This document shows positions 45,424-56,643 of a stretch of 64,000 nucleotides of DNA, piece by piece. The DNA comes from Eutreptiella sp. 'Long Island Sound 2002' (taxonomy: Eukaryota > Euglenozoa > Euglenophyceae > Eutreptiales > Eutreptiaceae), in assembly GCA_964036045.1 (NCBI GenBank), contig OZ038379.1, forward strand, positions 16,351,317 to 16,415,316. Reading direction: 5' to 3'. Numbering within the stretch: the first letter of the stretch is position 1; each line of letters opens with the position of its first letter. The position numbers and the translations under genes were made by a program. Below the pieces are notes generated by a model. The model saw only the letters and a list, made by a program, of their open reading frames with translations. It was not told where the DNA came from and did no database searches.

Positions 45424-45758
45424 CGCCGCTGCCTTCCGCACACCACGAGGAGACGGCAAAACACCCAAAGATTGCATATCAGCCGGAGATGCAGGACAAA
45501 GTTATCCCATACCCTCAGTCACAAGCACACGGGGCAGAACAACAGCCACCGCTCCCACCGGCAACTAGGACGCCGGAGGAGGCGCCCACAGGACGCGAAA
45601 CCCTAGTGGAACGACTGCAGCGTGTCCAGTCCAGACCAGAGGAAGTGCCCAGTGACCGTGAAGCTCTGACGGAGCGGCTGAAACGCGCTCAATCCTGTCC
45701 GGCAAAGATGGGAACACCGTACAAGCGGACTAACATCACCCGGATGAACAGGCAGTGA
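45420..45758 (+). CDS. Repeat-motif protein overlapping the zinc-finger ORF by ATGA
   Basis: A 112-codon frame whose ATG overlaps the TGA of the preceding frame. After a Pro/Gln-rich start it carries two copies of a 22-residue charged motif: GRETLVERLQRVQSRPEE and DREALTERLKRAQSCPAK, each likely one helix. It may be a second cistron of a retroelement, or the same protein after a one-base frameshift. I do not recognise the family. Confidence 0.45.
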   Translation: MTPLPSAHHEETAKHPKIAYQPEMQDKVIPYPQSQAHGAEQQPPLPPATRTPEEAPTGRETLVERLQRVQSRPEEVPSDREALTERLKRAQSCPAKMGTPYKRTNITRMNRQ

Positions 45759-46254
45759 CACCACCGATGCACGGAGAGAGATCACTATGCTGCCACCAGT
45801 AACCGGGGCGCTGGCAGACCGTAGATGGTAGTGGAAGGATCCTACAGTGCGATCACGCTGATACTGTTTGGCCCACGCGCGCCGCCGCCGCCGCCGGTGA
45901 TAGGAGGGAGAGAAGACATGTGTTTCGCTTGCCGTAGTCATCTGTACATACTCTCGTTATCACTGCCTTGGATTGAGTCTTCAATTTGAAGGCATGGCCG
46001 TGGCCAGGCGGCATACTCGGTAGTATCGACAGGAGAAAGCAGTGTCCCCTCTCTTTGCGAGGGGTACGCCTGCTTTAAAGGTACTATATGAATCGGGCGG
46101 AGCACCCGCATTGTAGCAAAGCACCTGAACTCACCTTTGCAGCTTTTGGACTATGTTTACTGGACCAAAAAAAAAACCAACTGGCTGCAAAGGTTAGGGT
46201 TAGGTTTATGGTGATGCTATGGTTAGAGGGAGGGCAAGTGGAGGTAAGGGGTGC

Positions 46255-46486
46255 CTGTGCCCCCCCCCCCTGCCTCCCACCCCAAATCGCCCCACCTGGA
46301 CCCCCCCCAACCGACCCTCCCACGCCCCCCCTCAGAGCCCCTCCCAAAACACCCCCCCCCCATTGCCCCTCCCAGACCCCCCCCTCCCAGCCCCCGCCCC
46401 CCCGGGGGCCTTCGACCAACGGTGAGTTGGGGGGGGAGTTGGCGTCCAGGACCGAGGAGTCGCCCCCCCCCCCCGGGACACCTTGA
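46255..46486. repeat. C-rich low-complexity tract
   Basis: Many C runs of 7-12 bases separated by short words (CCTCCCA, CCCCAACC, AAAACA), ending about 40 bases before the dehydrogenase exon-2 acceptor. The complementary strand is G-rich and could fold into G-quadruplexes. Confidence 0.9.
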
Positions 46487-46524
46487 CAGATCCACAGGAA
46501 TCAGAGCATCTCACCTTGACCCAG

Positions 46525-46794
46525 GTTGACCCAACACCTTTTGCGGAGCAAGCCCGGGTCACAACAGACATCAACTACGTGGGAACCCGGCGGCTGCAAG
46601 AGCAGTTGCAGCCGCTGTTGACTCCCAAGGCGCACGTGGTGTTTGTGTCAAGCACCATGGGTGAGCGGGCGACGGCCTCGATGTCTGAAAGCCTCCGCGA
46701 ACAATTCTTGTCTCCCGAGTTGACTGTAAAGGATTTAGATGGGCTTGTGCAGAACTTCGTGACCACCGCTCAAGATGGGAGCCATGCCTCGAAG
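46525..46794 (+). CDS. Carbonyl-reductase-like short-chain dehydrogenase, exon 2
   Basis: The acceptor CTTGACCCAG precedes 46525 and a donor (TCGAAG|GTGTGG) follows 46794; both are phase 0, so exon 1 joins as FSFRM|VDPTPFAEQA. The exon continues with the family's TxxNYxGT motif (DINYVGTRRL, Asn118) and VVFVSSTMG, where Ser143 or Ser144 is the catalytic Ser. The insert after it (REQFLSPELTVKDLDGLVQN) is typical of CBR1-type reductases. The catalytic YxxxK and the C-terminal CCPGW-type region must lie on a third exon, which I did not find between here and the next gene at 55.5 kb. The gene may be broken, or the exon may be diverged or short. Confidence 0.8.
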
Positions 46795-48913
46795 GTGTGG
46801 CTTGTGTCTCTCCATCCCGCACTGCATTTTGGCAGCCACCTTCTCATCCACAAACGAGTCGTTTCTGGCCAAACACACAGCCTTTTTTTCGTGGCCCTGG
46901 ACATGTACCATGGTGCGTTTATGGGCAGCAGAGACTCTAATGGGACTGCGCACCTGCAGTCTGAGATTTGTGTTGCTGCACGTGATTCTGTCTGCCCAAT
47001 ACTGCGGACCGTTTTTTTTGAGTTGAGCCAGACTGGGACCTGATTGGACCTCCCTGCCAACCCGTTGTGAGATGGGCACCCTGCCCAAATAGCACGAGGT
47101 GCCGTCTCTGTCACTGGTTGGCACCATGGAAGTGACGATTCTCTGCATCTGTTGAGGTGAGGATGGGCGTAATTCTACACCTGTTGCACCTGCTACACTT
47201 GCAGCCTCTGCATCAATCGCTTCAGGGCTCTGAAGGACTGCACAGGGGCAGTTAGACAAGCCGTTACTGCTGAGAAGTCAAGTGGCGGTAGGTGGTTTTT
47301 GGCGGTTGCACATGCGGCGGGCAGGGCTGGGGGCGCAGATAACTGCTGTTTTGGATGTGGTGGTGGTTATGGAGGGAGGGGAAGGTCCCCTTCTTCAGGA
47401 GTTGAAGTGAGATGGTTGAAGCGCAGGCGGTCTGCGGCTGACGTCATGCTGAGTGTTGCTCTCCCTGGGCTTCAGGAACGCACGTAGAAGGCTGCCCGTC
47501 CACACAGCGGGAGGAGTTGTTTCCGCAACCTTTAGTGCTGCTTACTGCCGTTTATGCCATGAGGGGTTGTCTTCTGCCTGTGCTTGCTTTTGAATTATGG
47601 GGCAACACACTGCGCCAGAGGTTGCAGTAGGTACATATGGGGCCCTTGGACTACGCTATCACAACAATTGATCTGAGCTGCGTTAAAGCGGTTGGCGGCA
47701 TGCAAAAGGAGAAGAGAGGTAACACAACAGTGTTTTCCCCCGCCATCACCAATCCATAACAGGACTTTGTCTGAAGCAAAGGGTGGTTCAGTACGTGCCC
47801 TCCAGTTGACATGCGGGTTGAAAGAAGCCACTGAGTGATCCATAGACCGGTGGACCGCTAATATTGTGCAAAAGCCAGAAAATGAAATGGCGGTAGGCTT
47901 CTTCAGAAGAGCTGTGTGCACACGCCGGATCCTCACGAGCCGGTCCACAAATCAAAAAGAAGATTGCAAGGCAAGATATTCAAGAAACACCACATCAATG
48001 TGCTGCCACGGGGCCTCCGGCTGCCAACTGGGTTATGACCATAGGTGGACATTGGTGACTATTGTTGGGCTGTTGTCTTGCATCTCCGGAATCGACCGTT
48101 GGGGGCGTGTGCCCTTAACCACAAATACCACCTACCCGACCCCCCCCCCCCCAGGCCTTGTGCCAACCCCCTCCCTCCCCAGTGCCCCCGGCTAGAACCG
48201 CCCCCCCTCCGTCGGGGGGCTCCCGCTACCAACAGAGGGGACCCTATGAGCCCACTGATGAGCACATCTCGGTCTGTTCGGATGGTTTGTTCCAATCCCG
48301 AGCATGGAGGCGGTGGAGGGTTGAGCAATGAGGGGGTGGGCAAGTTGATTCACATTAATATGGACAAATCGGTGCATGAACCATCAGAGCTGCTCTGTAG
48401 AAGGGCCTAAGAGACAGGCAGGATGGATCCTCGTGCAGATGCATTGGGCCTACTAACATATGCATCGTACTTAGGGATGGCCCAATACGTCGTATGGTGT
48501 TGCAAAGGCTGCAGTCACGGCATATGCTCGGATCCTCTCACGCAGCCCAACGAACAACCACGCCTACTCATGTTGCCCAGGGTTTTGCAGGACAGGTGTG
48601 CTGCTGTGCCCTAACCAAAGTGCACGCTGTCAGGCCTACCTCGAGATCCGGGATGATATTAACAGCTCAACTCATTTTGGATTCGTTCTGTCGTGTTGCG
48701 CTTGGGTTGACCCTCGGCCGGTCCCACTCCTTCTCAATACGAGTGTTCTTGTGGTAGGTGCCTCTGTTTCGTGCGATTTCCATTTGAATTCCCAAACATG
48801 AGGTATTGTTGATGTTGCTTCGGCATGGCAGATCCTACTGCAGTCCCATGCAGCAGACCCTGGAACTGTCCGCAGCCTCTTGGCCGCAGCTCCTCTTTGA
48901 GCAATGGATCTTC
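46795..48913. other. Intergenic or intron sequence, no supported exon
   Basis: I searched this stretch for the missing YxxxK exon of the dehydrogenase and did not find it. Frames are short or low in complexity. A C run lies at about 48139-48151. Confidence 0.4.
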
Positions 48914-49828
48914 CATATTTCTTGGGGACATTCAGAAATTGCCAACTTTGTGCGTTTCGGTACTTTGTGGGATTTTCCCCCAAAATTTGCTCTGATGTGC
49001 AAACATGTCATCACGTAGGGGGTGTATGTGTATATTTTTTGAAATCTGTGAGAAAAGGCTATTTCAGAAAAGTATGGGGTTTTTTTTGGGGGGGGGTAGG
49101 TGCTCACATTTTTCAGCACAGCGCAACACACTGGACGGTGCACACAAACATGGCACTGCACAGGTGAACCATCTTTATTCTGAACCATCGTCATCATCTG
49201 CATTGCCTTTTTCAGGCAGGGCTGGGGCCCCATTGGGGCAGACATCCCCTTGTTTGTGGACAGGGACAGGTTTCTGCTGATGGTCTATGTGGCTGCTTGA
49301 CGACCTGTATGCACCTGCCAGCCACTTGTACACATCCCAAAATACTGGGCTGCGAAAGCAGTGGCCTCAGTAGCGGACAGAATGTTCTGCTCTTTGTGAG
49401 TACATGCAGGTTGCTGGGACGTCGCAGTACGAGCCTTTTTGGCCTGGCTACCAGGCTCGGTTCCGAGTTGACTGCACCCACTAGACACCCCCAGAGCGAG
49501 CTCTCTTCCGCACCAAAGGCTTCTGTGGTGCATCGGGGGAGGCAACAGCACGTGGCGTGAATTTGTAGGCAGACATGGTAGCTGCCTGCTGACAAAAAGG
49601 GGCAGCAAGCAACACAGGCACCGTCCAAAACGGACGAAATTCTCAAACATGTCGCCAGTACAGCATGCAGACCCAGGGTGCTCCAAAAAGCCTTTTTCAA
49701 GGGCTTTCCGAATATACCCCACATACCCCGACCTCTGGGACACTCAGTGAGCACAAATGAGGCAACAAGGGCTCCGACCCCCAAAAACGCACAAAGTTGG
49801 CAGAATCGCAACCGTCCAGAGAGATATG
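48914..49828 (-). mobile_element. Transposon copy A, internally deleted (915 bp)
   Basis: The ends are imperfect inverted repeats: left CATATTTCTTGGGGAC...GCCAACTTTGTGCG; inverse of the right CATATCTCTCTGGAC...GCCAACTTTGTGCG. On the minus strand it keeps the start of the first ORF (MSAYKFTPRAVASPDAPQK) up to a stop after RSGGV. It also keeps a piece matching ILSATEATAFAAQY and then jumps to the transposase end (WLAGAY, then HKQGDVCPNGAPALPEKG). It is therefore a deletion derivative of the family seen in full length at 58996-62181. No clear target-site duplication. Confidence 0.75.
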
Positions 49829-52800
49829 TTGAGGGCAACACTGCTGATGTAGAGTCCGGGGACTTTCTCCTGAGCCCGGTGTGGTAACACACCGCTGGTT
49901 TGTCCATAACTGACAAAAACAGTATTCTCGTGGCGGGTGTGATGGTGGGTTTGTCACGCTTCCGTGCTTCGCAGGCATGACCCAGCGGGGCTCATTCTTC
50001 AGCCCGATGTCGTGGGTATTTTGGGCCGCTGGCTGGACGATTGGGCAGTCTGCGTATGCAGGAGCTGACACGCCCGTTTGGTTGCTTTTGGACACAGATG
50101 CGCCAGAGACCGGGCGATTCTACCGAGGCAGGAAGCAGATTTCATGAGGCAACAGGAGATCGCGGATGTGGTGCTGAAGTGTTGGTGTGTTGATTATGCC
50201 GTCAATAGGCCGCTAGGGTTGTGAGGTGTAGCAGAACGATGCCATCACCCCCGATAATGCATCTGGCTGCACCCAACCTCACCGATACCGATGCAGGGCG
50301 CACCCGTTCTGGTGTGATGCGCGTGGCACGTGTCCGGGTCTGACACGCCACGTCCCGTGCACGCGCGCCGCGGTGTGACGCGCATCGCCCACCCGCATCC
50401 AGGTATAGCGCGCTGCGTTGCACGCGCCCCGGTAAGGAGCCCCACGGAATTTCCTGACATTTTTCATCAAGGCACAGGGGCGTAATCATTGCTCCCTGGA
50501 TACAGCACGGCTGACACAGGCATTCCAACCAGCAGGTCCGTGTCCCCAAAATCAGCTTCCGCATCTTCAGGGTAACGTCATGGGCACATGACACCAGCTG
50601 TCACACCCCGTGCAACGAAGTCAGGTCGCACAGCCGCTGCACGCTCAGGGCTGCGCAACCGCGACCACTGGGTTGTGCAGGCACAAAATGTCAGTCGGCG
50701 GGCAGATGGAAGAATAGTCATGCCAGATATCGAGCAGAGTGAAGTAGAGCTGAAGATGATGCTGTTCCAGAGCGTGTTGCATGTCCATGCCGGATCAGCG
50801 AAGCTGCGGTGTTGTGTGGTTTGCAGGAGGGCATGCTCCGAGGTTGTGAAATTCCCGAGGCATAGCTGAATTGGCTGAAGGGCTGAAGGCATTGAGATGA
50901 TTTGCACTTCGTTGCGGGGGCAGTGTACTGCTTCATGGGAAGGTTGTCGCATCCGAGTGCGTACCTGGGATGGCGTTGCAGGGCATTTCGGTTCCGAAGA
51001 ACTGCTTAGGGGGCTGGGCGCCTCGCAGGCATTCTGCTCCGAAGCCACGCGCGGTCGTTGTGCAGCCTGTGCAGCCTACGTGAGGAATGCCGAGGCTTCT
51101 CCGCTGGTTGACGGCGTGGTGGCCGTTTGAGGTCGCAGATTGCCCAGACTTCAGACTTGATTGCCGTACTCACCGTTACATCTAACCGCCAGTCCCATAT
51201 GCAACATAAACCTGAAGCCCAGCTCAGACTAGCGTCCGCCGCCTCAAACATGATCATGTGGGGCTGGTCCTACTGAGTCATGCACCAGACGTGGCATGGT
51301 CCCCACTGGGGTCCGTGTGTGCAGAAGACCGGCAGTACTGAGTGTCTGGGCTGGTCCTGACGAGATGCAGTCGCTCTGCTGGACGCCAGTGGCGGGTCTG
51401 CCCCCGCTCCTACCCCGACCCTCGTCCGCTTGGGTCGCCTTTATTGGGACGAGCGCATACCGTGCACGTCACATCCTGCTGGCACTCGTTGGGCCATGGT
51501 GCTGGTAAACCTGGGTCGGGGACCGTCGGTAGCCCCCTGCCTGGCCTTCGCTCTGGCGCTCTCCGTGTGCCATCAATTGCTAACTCTGAACGCTGTCCCA
51601 TGTCTCTGAGTCGCGTTCCAGCTTGGGATGCCCGTCCGCCGTCCTCCGTCCCCCATCAGTGGATTTCTGGTAGACGCTACGGGTCATCTGATGGCTGAAG
51701 ACTGGGGATTAGCTTACCCCACTGCAGTGTGGACCCGGGTCACCCCTCCCCCTCCCAACGCTTGTTCTTCTCAAACAGTAGTTTCCATTGACTTCTTCAG
51801 TCGAGGCCAGAAGGGCAAAAAGCAGGCAGCTGTCTTCCAGTCCTCCCTCGAGCTTGTGAAGAGGGTATGGCGTATGGCGGTGTTCTCTCGTGTTCATATG
51901 CCGAGCAGTCGCAATAGCTCCTGATCTCTGAACTCATCACACAGTGCCCTTGCCACGGTATGGGAAGGTGAGGAAGAACGCTGGTGGAGCTTCACTAAGA
52001 CTCGTGCCCCCCCTTCTTGCCAAACACAGGTCGCGAGCTGCACCTCCACTCGCGCCCATCGTTGTTTGGGAATTGTCATGTGTTGCCAGGTCAAACCAGA
52101 AATCAGATGGTGCAGGATCCCAACCCAGTGCACTGTACCCCTGTGTACAGTACGAAACCCTCTGGCGGGGGTGCCTGCATGACAGGCTTGACGGATGGCC
52201 ATGGGCAGGCAACCTGTGCAAGCCTGATGGGTATGAGGGGGAGCCTCCTGCTCTACCGACGGGATGGTCTTCCTTGGCGTCTGGCGATCCACATGGAAAG
52301 CCTTGATGGGGGAGTAGTCATCTAGCCTATGGGCTGTGCTCCTTTACATGATTTCCGTCCATACACCTTTCCTTTTGACGAAGGGCCTCAGCCTGCACGA
52401 GGCATAAAATCACCGTTGCGCGAAAGAGTCTCCGAAAAGGTTCAGGTGTGCAGTTGTAAATTTGGGTGGGTTCTACATGCAAGCGGCAAGTGCACACACA
52501 TTGAATGCCTGTATGAACGTTTCAGTAGCTATGTGAACATAACTGTGTTGGGCTGGGCCATGTCAGGTTGATGCTTCATTGCGCACCAGAAACGCCAGAA
52601 GAGGGCATAAGGGGGTTCCATGGGGGACAAATTCTGTTAGGCAAATTCTGAGCGAAGGTTTTGTACATAATTTGGTTCCTTCTTGAGTTCAAAGTACACG
52701 TATTGTGATGTGTTGGTTGGTGGCTCCGGATTGTCTCGACCAAGATGCTGTGCTCGCCTGCTCTCGTCCAAAGAGCTTGAAGATGTGTGCTTGATGACCT

Positions 52801-53614
52801 GTGGGTGCAGAGTGAGTTCTCTGCATGCCCTTTGGGCTGTTCACACATTTCCTCCTGCCATGGGCAATCTTTGGCCACCGTACATCATTTGTCCACCCAT
52901 TTGGCAAAGAGTTGGCACAAAATTTCGCGCTGGAATGTGCTGCAGCAGACTTTCCCTTGCACAATTCTTCCCCCCCCCCCCCCCCACCCACCCACCCCCA
53001 CACGCCATTGTGTGTCAGTGGTGCTCACCTCGCCTGAATGGATCGCCGGCACATGCCAGTGCATGCCTGGCGCAGTGACTCAGTGAACACAAAACTGCTG
53101 CCACAAATTAACAAGGTGCATATGCATAAGCTAAACAAGTAATCGCACAAATGTGAGCAAGATGTGCTTGCGCTTGAACAACAAGAACCTACACAGGACA
53201 GCAACAGGCAGATTTACACTTGCATAATCTGAAAGACGAAACCTTTCCCCAGCGCACCTCCAAGTCTTGTACATTGCAGTGTTGTACATTGCAATTTAAC
53301 AAACTATGCAAGCAGTGGCAGGCGGCAAGGGTATTTACGATTTCTGTCTGTGATGAGGATCGGGCTATTTTCCTTAGGTTGCTTCAACAAAAGCGAGAGT
53401 AAGTGTTGGAGAGTGCTCCTCTGGCAGTTTGCGTTTGTGCGCCAAGTGCCATGAAGGTCATACCTGTGAGAGTGACTGGAAAGACACAACAACAGTGGGG
53501 GCACCTTGAGCGTAGTGTGTGCAACAGAAATGTTTGGCTGGTCGTTGGGCTGTACCAAGAAACTTGTGGGACAAAGTAGTAATGTGGTCGCCCACCACCA
53601 CTCAAAGATGTTTA
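49829..53614. other. No supported gene
   Basis: About 3.8 kb. One short minus frame (about 50480-50590, DAEADFGDTDLLVGMPVSAV) reads like an exon but matches nothing I recognise. A GC-rich CGCG-laden patch lies at 50320-50400. A plus frame at 52329-52571 contains VCSCKFGWVLHASGKC, loosely EGF-like. A run of C lies at about 52971-52985. Confidence 0.4.
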
Positions 53615-54477
53615 CAAATCTCTCTGGGACATCCGTTTCCTGCCAACACGGAGCGTTTTCACATTTTTTTCAGACTTTTCTCAACTTTTGGTCTAATGCA
53701 CCAAAATGTCGGCACCTTGGGGGGGGTATGTGTATGCTTTTCGAAATCTGTGAGAAAACGCCATTTCAGAAATGTATGGCTTGGGGGGGGGTCACAGTTT
53801 GGCACACAGAGCTGCTAACGGGAGGACACACAGGGCACAGGCAATGCTCCAGGGATCACTCACTATTCCGAATCCGATTCGTTGTCATCGTTGCCCCTTT
53901 CCACAAGGGCCGGGACTCCATTGGGGCACACATCCCCCTGCTTGTGACTGGGAATATACTTTTTCAATTTTTCCCAATCCTGTAGCCTGCGTGGCTTCAC
54001 TGGCACCCACCCTATGTTCAGGGGCATGGTCCACAGGCCGTCAGTTGTGAAGTCCACATTTCGCTGTTTGGTGAGCTGGACCTTGCGCCATGGAATGGCC
54101 TCACTGTACCCTGGGTTTCTTGGCCTGCTTGGCAGGACGCCGAGTCACACACACCCACTCTGCACCCCCAGAGCGCGCCCTTTTGCGAAGCAACAGCACG
54201 CTCCGTGAATTTGTATGCGGACATCGTACCTGCCTGTTGACAAATAGAGGCACAAAGCAACACAGGCACCGTCCAAAATGGACGAAAATCTCCAACATGT
54301 CGTCAGTACGGCATGCAAACCTCGGGTGTTCCAAATAGCCCCTGTCAGTGGCTTTCCGAATATACCCCACATACCCCCCCCTTTGGGACACTCAGCAGGC
54401 ACAAATGAGGCAACAACGGCACCAACCCCTGAAAACGCTCCGTGTTGGCATGAAATTACGCGTCCCAGAGAGAAATG
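53615..54477 (-). mobile_element. Transposon copy B, internally deleted (863 bp)
   Basis: The ends are inverted repeats: left CAAATCTCTCTGGGACATCC; inverse of the right CATTTCTCTCTGGGACGCGT; both run on to TGCCAACACGGAGCG. The minus strand keeps MSAYKFTERAVAS from the first ORF and, after a deletion, the transposase C-terminus (TTDGLWTMPLNIGWVPVKP ... GNDDNESDSE). Sequence near the ends matches copy C closely, so B is younger than A. Confidence 0.8.
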
Positions 54478-55549
54478 TCACCTTGTATGTCTGTACCCTC
54501 TCAGGCCTCCAAATGGCTATTCATAAGCTCGTTTCGGTGCCCGTTTGGAAGGTGGTCAATTTGCAGGCTTTCTCAAGCACTATGTCTTATAGCAAACAGT
54601 GTGCGCCATGTGCACTCAGCGCAAGGATACGCCCTGTGTGTTGCTCAATGCTTCCTCTTCTTGATTTGTTGCTGTTTTTGGGTTTGGGGTGCCTCCTTGG
54701 CCCTTTTGAGGGCGGGGGGGGCAGATATTCAGGGCTGGAACCTTTCTGTAGACCTGCACACCATGTGAACAGTGTGCGACAACACCACCAGCAGGGAGGG
54801 GGGGGGTATTTCCATTCACGGGCACCGGATGCGTTCCATGCATGGTGCAGTGCTTACTGGGCAGCAGTCCAGAGGTAGCCATTGCGTTCAAGGGTTCGTC
54901 GCAGAGATTTGCGTGCATTCGTTATTTGTGTCACCTGTGGGACCTGTGGGGACCCCTGTCAGATGTTTGCACACCGTGAACCGCCTACGGCCAGTGAAAC
55001 AATCCCAGGTGCCAGCATGGTGTGCCTGCGTGTAGAGCGCCTTCTCATGCATGGCAACCTGGGCTATTGCCTGGTGAAATACTCGAAAACGTGGGTGCTG
55101 TGCAAGTCAACCCCCCCAAATGCCATGTATTGATGGTCAACATGCCGCCCCCGACCTGGGCTCCCCAGGCACCGCGAAGGGGGCGGGTAGGCATGCCCTT
55201 GCTATGAATGTGTCTGACGAATCTACCCGTTTGCACGGGTGCTCATCAAGGTGTGTGTGAGCCCGTCACACCCGTTGATGTGCTCCCCTGCTCTGATGTG
55301 TGCCCCAGACGCGGATGGGCTGCTACAGCCCCTGAGCCCATCCGTTTGTGCAGGGCCCCATCGATTTGTGGGTGCCCATCAACGTGTGTGTCAGTCCATT
55401 CATCTGTGCAAAGCTTCAGTTTGCATTTGATTCCATCCGCAGACTGACATGAGCTGGTCATCGTATGTGTTGAAAGGAAGCGGCAACTGACAGGTTGCTG
55501 CACGTTGCCTCCCCCAGGCCTGCGTTCCCGGACCTTCGCTTGTCGCTTC
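54478..55549. other. No supported gene; upstream region of the SGNH hydrolase
   Basis: Short frames only. A loose repeat of GTGTGTG/CCCATC words lies at 55240-55420. A promoter for the gene starting at 55550 should lie near its end, but no core element is distinctive. Confidence 0.4.
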
Positions 55550-55648
55550 ATGCGGTGGCAGGTTGTGCTACTGACCATCCTCGCATCACTCACCTATGGG
55601 GCCAAATACCCCACCCCCAAGCTGCGCAACATTCTACCCAATGCCAAG
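55550..55648 (+). CDS. Secreted SGNH/GDSL hydrolase, exon 1 (signal peptide)
   Basis: 33 codons, phase-0 donor (GCCAAG|GTATGT). The start MRWQVVLLTILASLTYG is a typical signal peptide: one Arg, a hydrophobic core and a small residue before the likely cut at G/A-K. The mature part begins AKYPTPKLRNILPNAK. It joins in phase to the exon at 56524, giving NAK|RVFITGDS. The enzyme should enter the secretory pathway. The exon is short but the signal peptide, donor and join all agree. Confidence 0.7.
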
Positions 55649-56523
55649 GTATGTGTCCGACCTCTCCTCCCATAAAGTGTCCCGGATTTGTTTCAATGCC
55701 GGGACGTCTACCCCAACTTCCTGTCAGTCCACTCGCGCCTGCCGATCACCTTAGGCCGCATGCATAGCGGGCATACACCGTATGGCTGTTGAGGGTGCCC
55801 TCCATAACACTTGAACGAGTGCCGCACATCGCACGTATTGATCCTTCGATGCTTCTTGACCTTTGCGGCGCCAACCACCCCCCCCCCCCTTCTCCCACCC
55901 CAACTCCCCTGCGTGACAATTTGCGCAATGTCCTGCCGCATGAGCGCTTCGAGTACCTGTCCCCCAATCCCGGGTCAGAGCGACCTTGCCATTGACCATT
56001 AGACAATGAAGGCCGTGGGAAGGCAGGAGCGAATGGAGTTGAGTGGTGGGCCCACCCCTTTTTCAGACCTTTTTGAGGCCACAGATGATCTCGATCAATC
56101 AAAGCAGGTCACACAAAAGACATGGCGCTGGACACCGCTTCTGCTGCACGGTACCCCCCACCAGTCGTTTTGGACCACCCCCACACCACCACATCACCAG
56201 TGCAGACATCAAAAGTGATGCGCCACAGTTGCGTGCCTCCTAGTGAACCGTGTGAAGCGGTTCCTGAAGCTCCCGGTAGGCGACTACGTTGAACAAGGTC
56301 CAGGACCGTCCGCGTGGATCCAGATTTTTTCCGCTCTCAGGGACAGGGATGTCAACCGACGGCAGTTATATTCGGCCTGTGCTTGTTTAGCTTAGTTTTG
56401 GGGCCTTGCATTCAGGACCGCCAGGGGGCGGCCGGGGCTGGAACCCTGTGCAGGGGGTTCATTCAGCAGAGGTTTGCACCCCGTACAAGATAGAGGAATC
56501 TATGGTGCGATTCTCTGTTCCAG

Positions 56524-56643
56524 AGGGTCTTCATCACGGGGGACAGCATCGCGCGTGGGCTCATGATGGGGCACATGTCGTTTCGATTTTCCACGCGTTT
56601 CGTGAAGTGGCTGCAACAGGAGACGACGGACACTGTCACCGAG
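56524..56643 (+). CDS. Secreted SGNH/GDSL hydrolase, exon 2 (block I, nucleophile Ser)
   Basis: 40 codons between an acceptor (CTGTTCCAG|AGG) and a donor (ACCGAG|GTGTGT), phase 0 at both ends. RVFITGDSIARGLMMGH is block I of the SGNH fold: a hydrophobic strand followed by GDS with the nucleophile Ser. SGNH hydrolases are esterases or lipases acting on acyl or acetyl groups of lipids and sugars; the substrate cannot be told from these exons. The following FSTRFVKWLQQET is the expected amphipathic helix. Confidence 0.75.

Larger units (their letters stand above)
39046..46524 (+). other. Intron of about 7.5 kb in the dehydrogenase gene
   Basis: The intron is inferred from the in-phase join of two exons of one conserved family. 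It holds most of the repeats of the central window: the 40.1-kb hairpin, the SH3-like frame, the 40.9-41.7-kb repeats, the telomere-like inverted element and the RanBP2 ORF pair. Its 3' end is a C-rich tract at 46260-46484 directly before the acceptor region. Other introns here are 60-1,724 bp, so this one was probably enlarged by insertions. Confidence 0.65.

Noticed and set aside
52329-52571. EGF-like protein (VCSCKFGWVLHASGKC)
   Set aside because: Only four Cys with poor EGF spacing, and no neighbouring exon.
55495-55767. 90-codon frame overlapping SGNH exon 1
   Set aside because: A different phase from the signal-peptide frame, which has the donor and in-phase join.
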